A program made the position numbers and the translations under genes. The notes below the pieces were generated by a model. The model was not told the DNA's origin. It saw nothing but the letters and a program-made list of their open reading frames with translations, and did not search any database. A stretch of 64,000 nt of DNA from Streptomyces halobius (GTDB taxonomy: Bacteria > Actinomycetota > Actinomycetes > Streptomycetales > Streptomycetaceae), in contig NZ_CP086322.1 in the NCBI RefSeq assembly GCF_023277745.1, positions 8,308,001 through 8,372,000 on the forward strand, read 5' to 3'. Below, piece by piece: positions 25,883 to 32,831 of the stretch. Position 1 is the first letter of the stretch, and the number at the start of each line of letters is the position of its first letter.

Positions 25883-26096
25883 CAGGCACGGCACGTCTTA
25901 CCAGGGAAATCCCGGGCAACGGGCGATGAGCGATGGGCCATGGGCAAGGTCGAAAACGAGCAGGCGTAGGCGGGCCATTGGCGGCCGACGGCTGCTGCGC
26001 GACTGCGCTGAAAATGGCCCGGCACCTGACGAGGCGTCCATAACCACTGAGCCGAGAAACGGAACCCGTCATCCCCATGCCAGGCATGTCTCGTGG

Positions 26097-26120
26097 GCTT
26101 AGCGGCTTAGAGGCTTAGCG
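26097..26120. repeat. Octamer repeat upstream of nuclease cassette
   Basis: Three consecutive 8-bp units: GCTTAGCG, GCTTAGAG, GCTTAGCG. They lie about 57 bp before the secreted nuclease gene. A related octamer array follows the last gene of the cassette at 28313. Confidence 0.85.
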
Positions 26121-26177
26121 GGCTCCGCAGGGTGAGCCGTTGCTTGACACGGCCAGATTCTGATTGATGGGGGAGGT

Positions 26178-27062
26178 ATGGGTTTGCCACGCATATTCAA
26201 GCGGCTCCTGGCCGCGCTGGTGGTGCTGGCCGCACTCTTCGGGTTCATTTCCCCGGCGGAGGCCAAACCGGTCCGACCGGTTGACCTATGCGCGACACAG
26301 GTTGCGGCCGCCCGGCAGATCGGGGCGGAGATCCGTGCGCACAACGCCAAACCGCATGTATTCCGGATGCCGGCGCAATCGGCGGCCGCGGCGGCGTACA
26401 ACGCGGAGAAAGCGTCCTTAGAGGCCCGCAGAGCCACGGTCGTCGCCCAACTGCGGGCGTGTTACCAGGCGATGAGGGCGCTCGAGGACGAGGACTCGGG
26501 CCCTCTGGGCCTTAAGGCGCCTACCCGGCGGAAGTTATCCGATCTTGAGCAGGCCAAGAAGCCCGTTTCGTCGAACTGGACCGCACCCCCGCCGCCCCCG
26601 AACGGCAAGAACTGGCAAGTCCCCAAAAACTCCCCGATACGCCAGGTGTACGAAGTCATCCGAAAGGGCAACCCGGGCAGGGTAGGCGACATCAGGCTCC
26701 GTGGCGTCGCGCGTCCGCAGGCCACGGACAGAGATACGGCGTATCCGGCGGCGTCCGGCCGTACGATCGGATCGTATAACTCCGGGAAGCCCAAGGTTTC
26801 GCCGGACCACATCGTCCCCTTGGCCGAACTCGTCCAGATGCGGGGCTTTATGAAGCTCACGCCCCGGAACATGTACGTGGTCGCGCGTGCCCCGCTGAAC
26901 TTTCAGTGGCTGTCGAAGGCCGCGAACGAATCGAAGAAATCCAGGAGCGCGGCCTATGTGTCGGGCGCGGATCCGCGATGGATAAGAGAGCAGGTCGGGC
27001 TGGAGAACGAGACGCGCAAGAAGTTGCAGGAAATCATCGACCAGCTGCTCAAGAGCCAGTGA
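26178..27062 (+). CDS. Secreted HNH-like nuclease, probable toxin
   Basis: A 294-residue exported protein. Signal peptide FKRLLAALVVLAALFGFISP ending AEA, then a helical segment with two Cys (residues about 37 and 94), a Pro-rich hinge (TAPPPPPNGKNW), and a C-terminal nuclease-like domain. That domain carries VSPDHIVPLAELVQMRGF, TPRNMYVVARAPLNFQWL and AANESKKSR: the D-H-I-V-P, Asn, Asn and Lys pattern of HNH (beta-beta-alpha metal) endonucleases. It is followed 18 bp later by an SMI1/KNR4-like gene, the usual immunity class for such toxins. Two TTA codons suggest bldA control. TTG 26184 is better spaced from GGGAGG than ATG 26178. Confidence 0.72.
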   Translation: MGLPRIFKRLLAALVVLAALFGFISPAEAKPVRPVDLCATQVAAARQIGAEIRAHNAKPHVFRMPAQSAAAAAYNAEKASLEARRATVVAQLRACYQAMRALEDEDSGPLGLKAPTRRKLSDLEQAKKPVSSNWTAPPPPPNGKNWQVPKNSPIRQVYEVIRKGNPGRVGDIRLRGVARPQATDRDTAYPAASGRTIGSYNSGKPKVSPDHIVPLAELVQMRGFMKLTPRNMYVVARAPLNFQWLSKAANESKKSRSAAYVSGADPRWIREQVGLENETRKKLQEIIDQLLKSQ

Positions 27063-27080
27063 CAGTGACGGAGGTTGGAT

Positions 27081-27761
27081 ATGGGCCCGGACGAAATCGC
27101 CGCTACGCTCGACGATTGGTCACTGACGTTTGTCGGCAACGACTCCGATGAGATCTCCCGGATCCCTGAAAAATGGCGGCCGATCGCGCTGTCAGCCGAT
27201 GCGGAATCTCGTCGCCGAACCGCGTTGTCGCTCTGGAACCAGAGCTTTCTCGACCTTCTTCCCGAGTTCGCCGAGGTGCTGAACGCGCACTGCGTCGACG
27301 TGCGCGTCTGTATGACCGATGATTCCCCGGTGCTGGCTTACGTTCTGGAGACGGACGACGGCGAGCTGGTGTCCTGGGTCGGCTATGACCCCGGCACGTT
27401 CGAGGAGCCGGACTTCTGGGAGAGCTTCCCAGAACCGGTGCAGGTGTTCCTGCGTCAAGTCCATGCGGGGTTCGCCTCGGCGAGCACCGACTCGTTCGGT
27501 GTGGCGCGACCCATGGAAATGGGCACCATCGCCGAGCTGGCCGACTTCCCCGACGGCGTCCCCGGTTGGGACGACGACGCCCGTATCCCGTCGACGCGCC
27601 TGCTGCAGATCACGACAGACGGCGGCATTCTCAAATACTGCCTTTCCCCGGATATCGCAGTGGGGAAGATCGCCCTGGTCTACGAAGGGGACATCGACCC
27701 AAAGGATTTCGGTCAGGAGCTGGACGAGCTTCTGATGTCGCGCTTCGAGGACCCGTCCTGA
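27081..27761 (+). CDS. SMI1/KNR4 (SUKH)-like protein, probable immunity
   Basis: A 226-residue acidic cytosolic protein. The core FWESFPEPVQVFLRQVHAGF and the following FPDGVPGWDDDARIPSTRLL ... ALVYEGDIDPKDFGQELDEL resemble SUKH-superfamily proteins, which neutralise nuclease toxins in polymorphic toxin systems. Its place directly after the secreted HNH protein supports this. ATG 27081 has GGAGG six bases upstream; an in-frame TTG at 27075 abuts the ribosome-binding site. SUKH assignment is from pattern only. Confidence 0.68.
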   Translation: MGPDEIAATLDDWSLTFVGNDSDEISRIPEKWRPIALSADAESRRRTALSLWNQSFLDLLPEFAEVLNAHCVDVRVCMTDDSPVLAYVLETDDGELVSWVGYDPGTFEEPDFWESFPEPVQVFLRQVHAGFASASTDSFGVARPMEMGTIAELADFPDGVPGWDDDARIPSTRLLQITTDGGILKYCLSPDIAVGKIALVYEGDIDPKDFGQELDELLMSRFEDPS

Positions 27762-27777
27762 GCAGAAAGGTGTTGGA

Positions 27778-28317
27778 GTGGTGTCACACCAGCCCGGTCA
27801 GGGGGAGTCTCCCTGGCCTCCGCAGGGAAACGAGCCACCGCCCGTTCCGCCTGGGGGCGGCCCGCAGCCGCCCGTGGCGGGGGAACAGCCGCCTCCCCGT
27901 CGGCCGTTCCGGCGGCGGAGGATGTGGTGGTATCTCGGGGCAGCCGCCGTTTTGCTCGCCGTCGCCGGAGGCGTCACGGCATATCTGCTCCCGGGCGAGG
28001 AGGAGAGCGAGGAGTCGAGGATCAAGAAGGTGGTCGCGGACTTCGCCCTCGCGGTCGACCGGGGGAACACGCACAAGATGATCGGCCTGCTCTGCCTGGA
28101 GGAGGCCCGCGGCATCGCCGACGAGGACGATGGCTCGGGCGATGACGAGCGCGATACCCATTCGAAGCCGATACCGATCGAGACATCGGATGTCCGGATC
28201 AAAGGAGATGTCGCCAGGGTCGTGGTGACCCGGCCGGCCCAGAAGCCGACACCCGTCTACCTGCGGAAGCAAAAGGGCACGTGGAAGTTGTGCGCTCCGG
28301 CCGGAGGGTCTCGTTAG
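27778..28317 (+). CDS. Single-pass membrane protein with Pro-rich N-terminus
   Basis: A 179-residue protein: a Pro/Gln/Gly-rich cytosolic N-terminus, an Arg-rich stop (RRPFRRRRMWWYL), one transmembrane helix (GAAAVLLAVAGGVTAYLL, residues about 56-73), and an outside domain of NTF2/DUF4878-like appearance (IKKVVADFALAVDRGNTHKM ... YLRKQKGTWKLCAP). It is 16 bp after the SUKH-like gene and is probably the third gene of the cassette. Role unknown; it could help display or export the nuclease. Two GTG codons in a row serve as possible starts. Confidence 0.78.
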   Translation: MVSHQPGQGESPWPPQGNEPPPVPPGGGPQPPVAGEQPPPRRPFRRRRMWWYLGAAAVLLAVAGGVTAYLLPGEEESEESRIKKVVADFALAVDRGNTHKMIGLLCLEEARGIADEDDGSGDDERDTHSKPIPIETSDVRIKGDVARVVVTRPAQKPTPVYLRKQKGTWKLCAPAGGSR

Positions 28318-28380
28318 AGCGTAGAGGCGTAGAGGCGTAGAGGCGTAGAGGCGTAGAGGCGTAGAGGCGTAGAGGCGTAG
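28313..28380. repeat. Octamer tandem array, over seven copies
   Basis: After GTTAGAGC (which includes the stop codon of the membrane-protein gene), the unit GTAGAGGC repeats seven times in full plus a partial copy. In the cyclic form GCGTAGAG it differs by one base from GCTTAGAG found before the cassette at 26105. Confidence 0.95.
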
Positions 28381-28766
28381 AAGGGGTGGCGGGGGTGGAG
28401 GGGGCGGTCACGGTAAAGCGGACGGTGGTGGTGCGAGGCCCCGCACCGGCCACGATGCTGTTGGTTAATTCGGGGTCCTGATCACTTCGCCCCGTCGATC
28501 GTTTGGTCGGCGGGGCGAAGTGCTGCGAAGCGGCTGGTGCGGGTGCGGGCCCTGGTTGTCCTGGCTCAAGACAACCGAGCTGGCCGAAGACCACTCGATG
28601 CCCGTGGCCTGCACTCCTATGTGCTCTCCTGTACTTGTACGTGACGGACACTCGTACGTGACCGACGCGCGCGCCGCTCCGCGCGATCTGCTGGGCCTGG
28701 GCGAGAGGCGCTTGCTTTGGGCAGGTTGGCTCCATTCCGTTACGACGTACCGAGTACCCTTGCATC
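28318..28766. other. Repeat and hairpin region before M20 peptidase
   Basis: No gene is supported. It holds the octamer array, a long hairpin at 28483-28522, and the sequence before the peptidase start. Short repeats of GTACGTGAC appear near 28635-28660. Confidence 0.5.
28483..28522. terminator. 12-bp-stem hairpin
   Basis: CACTTCGCCCCG (28483-28494) pairs exactly with CGGGGCGAAGTG (28511-28522) around a 16-base loop. It lies downstream of the nuclease cassette and is a likely terminator for it. Confidence 0.7.
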
Positions 28767-29888
28767 GTGACGATGCACAAGACCGTCAATGTGAACATGA
28801 ATATTGACGCGATGATCGAGGACCTCAGGACACTCGTCGAAGTCGAGTCTCCGTCGCGCGATCTCGACGCCTTGAGGGCATCGGCCACAGCTGTCGCCGC
28901 CGTCATCGAGAGACGCCTCGGTGGGCAGGCCGTCCTTGTGGAGAGCGAGGCCGGGCCGCACGTCCACTGGTCAGCCGGTGGCGATCCCCAGGTACTGATC
29001 CTCGGTCACCATGACACGGTGTTTCCGCTCGGCACCCTTGCACGCCGCCCGTTCACGGTCGCAGACGGGCATGCGACCGGCCCCGGGGTCTTCGACATGC
29101 TCGGCGGTTTGGTGCAGGCCGTTCATGGCCTGGCGACGCTCGACGACCGGTCAGGCGTCGAGATCCTGGTGACCGCCGACGAAGAGGTCGGCTCCCACTC
29201 CTCTCGACCTCTCATCGAAGAACGAGCCCTTGCATGCGGCGCTGTGCTTGTGTTCGAGGGAGCCGCTGAAGGCGGATCTCTGAAGACCGGCCGTAAAGGC
29301 TGCGGCACGTTCCAGGTCTCTGTCGCGGGCCGGGCGTCGCACGCAGGTCTTGAGCCCGCGGCCGGGGTCAATGCCCTGATCGAGGCAGCACACCAGGTAC
29401 TGGATATCGCAGCGCTTGGTCGCCCCGACATCGGCACGACTGTCACCCCGACCGTCGCGTCCGCAGGAACCCTCGACAATGTCGTTCCCGCAGAGGCGAC
29501 CGTCATCGCCGACGTCCGGGTCGAGTCGGCCGACGAGAAGGAACGCATCGAGTCCGCGTTCGCGGCGCTGGCTCCGCATCTCGATGAGGCGGAAATCGAG
29601 GTTCAGGGGGCTGTCAGCCGGCCCCCGATGCCTGAGTCGGCGTCGGCCGGGCTCCTCGCGGTGGCACAGCAGCTGCTTCCCGGCCTTGAAGGCAAGGCGG
29701 TCGGCGGCGGAAGTGACGGCAACTTCACGGCCGCGCTGGGGGTGCCGACACTCGATGGCCTGGGAGCAGTCGGGGGCGGTGCCCACGCCGACCACGAGTA
29801 CCTGGTGATCGAGGCCATGGCCGAGCGGGCGAACCTCGTTGCTGGTCTGGTGAACGCGATCCGCAATCCCCGGACGCCCCTCGACTGA
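28767..29888 (+). CDS. M20-family metallopeptidase
   Basis: A 373-residue zinc hydrolase of the carboxypeptidase G2/ArgE/ACY1 group. Metal ligands are visible in order: ILGHHDTVFPLG (His, Asp), GPGVFDMLGG (Asp), ILVTADEEVGSHSS (catalytic Glu pair), and GGGAHADHEYL (His). The dimerisation domain lies between (CGTFQVSVAGRASHAGLEPA). It cleaves C-terminal amino acids or N-acyl groups; the exact substrate is unknown. GTG start at 28767. No close operon partner. Confidence 0.92.
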   Translation: MTMHKTVNVNMNIDAMIEDLRTLVEVESPSRDLDALRASATAVAAVIERRLGGQAVLVESEAGPHVHWSAGGDPQVLILGHHDTVFPLGTLARRPFTVADGHATGPGVFDMLGGLVQAVHGLATLDDRSGVEILVTADEEVGSHSSRPLIEERALACGAVLVFEGAAEGGSLKTGRKGCGTFQVSVAGRASHAGLEPAAGVNALIEAAHQVLDIAALGRPDIGTTVTPTVASAGTLDNVVPAEATVIADVRVESADEKERIESAFAALAPHLDEAEIEVQGAVSRPPMPESASAGLLAVAQQLLPGLEGKAVGGGSDGNFTAALGVPTLDGLGAVGGGAHADHEYLVIEAMAERANLVAGLVNAIRNPRTPLD

Positions 29889-30277
29889 CGTGCAGGGGGC
29901 GCCCCATCTCCACACCGTCCTGAGCTCACGGCGTCTGGTTCGGCACCGCTGGCGGTCGAGCGCACCAGGGCGCACCGCCACAACCACGCCCGGGGCGCGC
30001 TCCCAGGTACGGGTGGTGGGTGCGGGAGCAGCCGGTCCGGGGGGTGGGCTACGACGGTGTGCGTCAGTCGGCTCCGAGTAATCGGCCGGCGAGGTGCCGG
30101 TGTGGGTCTCGGAAAGCGGTCGGACGACCTGACCGTCCGCAACGGCCTCGGGTGGAAGTTCCGGCCGAGGTGGTCTGGCGTGACGTACCGGAGCGCCCGG
30201 GTCTGGTCGTGGGTGTGGTCGCGGTACGGGCGGCCGTCCAGGAGCCGTTCGCCCCTCCGGTACACCCCCCGGAGAAC
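29889..30277. other. Gene-free stretch between convergent genes
   Basis: About 390 bp between the peptidase stop and the phosphotransferase stop. I see no gene and no strong hairpin. Minus-strand frames give Pro/Arg-rich text only. Confidence 0.4.
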
Positions 30278-31177
30278 TCAGCCCTCGGCCAGCACCGCCC
30301 GGATCACGTGCCGGGCGGTGCACGCCATCGCCGGGTTCGTCCTGCGGTAGTACGGCAGCGTGATCAGCGCCTGTGAGAGCGTCCGCCCCCGGCCGCGGTT
30401 CCAGGTCGCGTCGTCCACGCCGAGCGCCGCGCGGAAGACCTCCCTTGCCTCGGGCGGCAGCAGATTCCACGCCGGGAACAGATCGCAGGCCGGATCGCCC
30501 ACGCCCATGCACCCGAAGTCGATCACCGAGGTCAGCCTGTCACCGTCCACCAGCAGATTGCCCGGCATCAGATCGGCATGCAGCCACACCGGCGGCCCGT
30601 CCCAGCCCGGCGCCCTCAGCGCGTCCTCCCATACGGCGGCCACGCCATCGCAGTCGACGCCCTCCTCCGGCATCCCGCGCAGTTCCTCGATCGCCGCCCG
30701 GGTCGAGGCATCGAGCGAGGCGAGCGGCCCGCCGCGATGGGCCGTCGGCGCGCCCGGCAGGCTGATGCTCCGCATCGCCGCCACGAACTCGGCCAGATCC
30801 TCGGCCAGCAGCACCGGCTGGCTCAGCGCCCCCGCCTCGGGGTGCTTCCCCGCCAGCCACCGGTACACCGACCACGGCCACGGATACCCCTCGGCGGGCT
30901 CCCCGGCCCCGAGCACCTCGGGGATGCCCGTGGGCAGACGAGGAGCGAGGCGGGGCAGCCACTCCAGCTCCCTCGATACGTCCTTGGCTCCGCCCTTCAC
31001 CAGCGGCAGACGTACGACCATGCCGTCGCCCAGCCGGTACATGGCGTTGACCGTGCCGCCGGACGGAAACGGCTCCACCGCGAGCCCGGACCACTGCGGG
31101 AACTGTCCGTCGATCAGCCGTCGTACGAGGTCGCCGTCGATGGGGCGTTGGCCGGGATGCATCTGCCCTGTGCTCAT
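30278..31177 (-). CDS. Aminoglycoside phosphotransferase-family kinase
   Basis: A 299-residue APH/ChoK-like kinase. N-lobe landmarks: PSGGTVNAMYRLGDGMVVRLP with the Lys replaced by an Arg context. The catalytic loop is VWLHADLMPGNLLVDG and the metal-binding DFG equivalent VIDFGCMGVGDPACDL. Members phosphorylate aminoglycosides, macrolides, homoserine or other small molecules; this subgroup is rarely true resistance. ATG 31177 has no strong ribosome-binding site. It stands alone. Confidence 0.88.
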   Translation of the reverse strand: MSTGQMHPGQRPIDGDLVRRLIDGQFPQWSGLAVEPFPSGGTVNAMYRLGDGMVVRLPLVKGGAKDVSRELEWLPRLAPRLPTGIPEVLGAGEPAEGYPWPWSVYRWLAGKHPEAGALSQPVLLAEDLAEFVAAMRSISLPGAPTAHRGGPLASLDASTRAAIEELRGMPEEGVDCDGVAAVWEDALRAPGWDGPPVWLHADLMPGNLLVDGDRLTSVIDFGCMGVGDPACDLFPAWNLLPPEAREVFRAALGVDDATWNRGRGRTLSQALITLPYYRRTNPAMACTARHVIRAVLAEG

Positions 31178-31685
31178 GGGCCGCCATCCGATCGCCGGGC
31201 GTCGGCGGGGGTCAAACGGTTTTCCGTCCAGGGTCTGTGTCTTCGGTCAGGTAGTGCGGTGCCCAGCCTTGCCAGTGGGTCGGTGTCGAGCCTTGCCAGT
31301 GGACCGACGTCATGGGCCCGCTTCGCCGTTACCGTTCCCTGTGGAGAACCTCGCTGCGGAACGCCTCCGCCTGACCCGGGCCCACCGCGATCGCCTCGAC
31401 CGTCTGCCCGAGCCGGCGTAGGGGGTGGCGTCCCGGTGCGGCCGGTCATCCGTAGCGGAGCACTTCGGCTCGCCGTCCGGCGAATGCTGTGCGTGGAGTT
31501 GAGGGAGAGAGAATCCCACCGAGAGGCCTGAGCGTGGGACTCGCCGACGACCCGCGAGTGCCACGTTCGCGAGCCCGAATCCCGAGGTAGGAGCCCGAGT
31601 TCCACGTTCGCAAAGGCTAGTTCCACGTTCGCGGACCGGGGAAAGTCGGTCGCAGCCGGGGGCCGGGCGCTGCTAGCTTGCGGCG
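31178..31685. other. Gap with direct repeats
   Basis: No gene is supported. CACGTTCGC recurs three times (near 31561, 31601, 31623), twice as the longer GTTCCACGTTCGC. GCCTTGCCAGTGG recurs near 31265 and 31290. These repeats lie ahead of the maleylpyruvate-isomerase-family gene and could be regulator sites. Confidence 0.45.
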
Positions 31686-32342
31686 GTGGACCTCTTCTCA
31701 CGCTCTTGGGCGGCGTTGCGCACAGCGGTCGCCGAACTCCCGGACGAGGACTTCGCGCGGCCTTCCGGCTGCACCGGCTGGCTCGTGCGGGACCTGGTGT
31801 GCCACCTGATCATCGACGCTCAGGACGTCCTGATCACCCTCGTCACCCCCGCCGAAACAGAACCGACCCGGGACGCGGTGACCTACTGGGACGTCGCCGC
31901 GACGCCGCCGACCGGCGATGACCCGCTCGACGCGCTGATCGTCCGCTTGGCCGCCGCGTACGAAGAGCCGCGGCTGCTCAAGTTCCACTTGGACGATGTC
32001 GGTTCCGCCGCCGGTCGCGCCGCCGAACTCGCGGATCCCGCTGTCCGGGTCGGCACCCGCGACGAGGTGCTCACCGCAGGCGACTACCTCTCCGCGTACG
32101 TCCTGGAATGGACGCTGCACCATCTCGACCTGATCGCGTACCTCCCGGACGCGGCCGAACCGCCCGCCGAGGGGCTCGCCCGGTCACGCGAGATGCTGGA
32201 GAAGATCGCCGGTGCGGCGTTTTCCCCGTCGTTCTCCGACAAGGACGCGCTGCTGATCGGCACCGGACGGCGTGCCCCGGTCGAAGCGGAGAAGGCCGAA
32301 CTGGGGGAGCTGGCCCCGAAACTCCCGTTCGTCCTCGGCTGA
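31686..32342 (+). CDS. Mycothiol-dependent maleylpyruvate isomerase family protein
   Basis: A 218-residue DinB/MDMPI-fold protein. Landmarks: LRTAVAELPDEDFARPSGCTGWLVRDLVCHLI with the first metal His, and YVLEWTLHHLDLIAYL with the later His pair, matching the three-His metal site of mycothiol-dependent isomerases and S-transferases. The reaction is unknown. The start is GTG 31686; TAGCTT lies seven bases upstream and no ribosome-binding site is visible, so the transcript may be leaderless. Confidence 0.87.
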   Translation: MDLFSRSWAALRTAVAELPDEDFARPSGCTGWLVRDLVCHLIIDAQDVLITLVTPAETEPTRDAVTYWDVAATPPTGDDPLDALIVRLAAAYEEPRLLKFHLDDVGSAAGRAAELADPAVRVGTRDEVLTAGDYLSAYVLEWTLHHLDLIAYLPDAAEPPAEGLARSREMLEKIAGAAFSPSFSDKDALLIGTGRRAPVEAEKAELGELAPKLPFVLG

Positions 32343-32831
32343 TCGGTCCGTCGGGGCGATCAGCCGGCCAAACGGCGAGCGTGGGCACCATGGCCAGGCC
32401 GCAGCACGGAGCCCGCGCCCTTGGTGACCTCCGTACGCAGCCGGACGGTGGCGAAGGGCGAGCGACTTGCCGGTGCACTGACGGACTGCTTCTGGCCGCC
32501 TTTCTGAAGCCGCACCTGCCCAACGTCGGCGTACGAGAGAGAGCGCAGCACACCGTGCACGCGGCAGCCGCCGAACCCGTCATGACCGCGGCCTCCGCGC
32601 ACAGCGGCTCCCCCCAGGGCCGCGGTGACCGAGTCCTGGTGCGCACACACGATGCGCGCACACATGGTTTCCGTTGGACGAGCCGATGGCAGATCCACGA
32701 ATGTGCTGTTCTCCGCCACCTGTTGTGCGCTTGCTGCATCCAGGCGACGACGACCTCCTCGGCCGCAACGATCGGACAGCCGGGCCATTGTTTCCATGAT
32801 TCAACGGGGTCATTTCCATGGTTCAACGGAG
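32343..32831. other. Gene-free stretch ending in a 20-bp repeat
   Basis: No gene can be supported in this 489-bp stretch. Near 32795-32833 the phrase TTCCATGATTCAACGGGGTC is followed by TTCCATGGTTCAACGGAGTC, an imperfect tandem repeat just after the end of the convergent DUF6114 gene. Confidence 0.45.

Larger units (their letters stand above)
25545..26177. other. Gap with weak minus-strand ORF and repeats
   Basis: A minus-strand frame starting at 25851 contains protein-like text (EEPWLPEVDRARMVDP ... DYKSRTLAAHVRWLEEILEEL) but its tail would run deep into the thioesterase gene. It may be the decayed end of a regulator. A 20-bp unit GTCGTGGACGTGGTCGAGGA is tandemly duplicated with one change near 25602-25642. 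GGAGAGCCGAA-type repeats lie at 25755-25800. A large inverted repeat and an octamer array follow. Confidence 0.35.

Noticed and set aside
28313..28380. CRISPR array
   Set aside because: The unit is only 8 bp with no spacers; it is a simple tandem repeat. No array with 25-40-bp repeats and unique spacers was seen anywhere.
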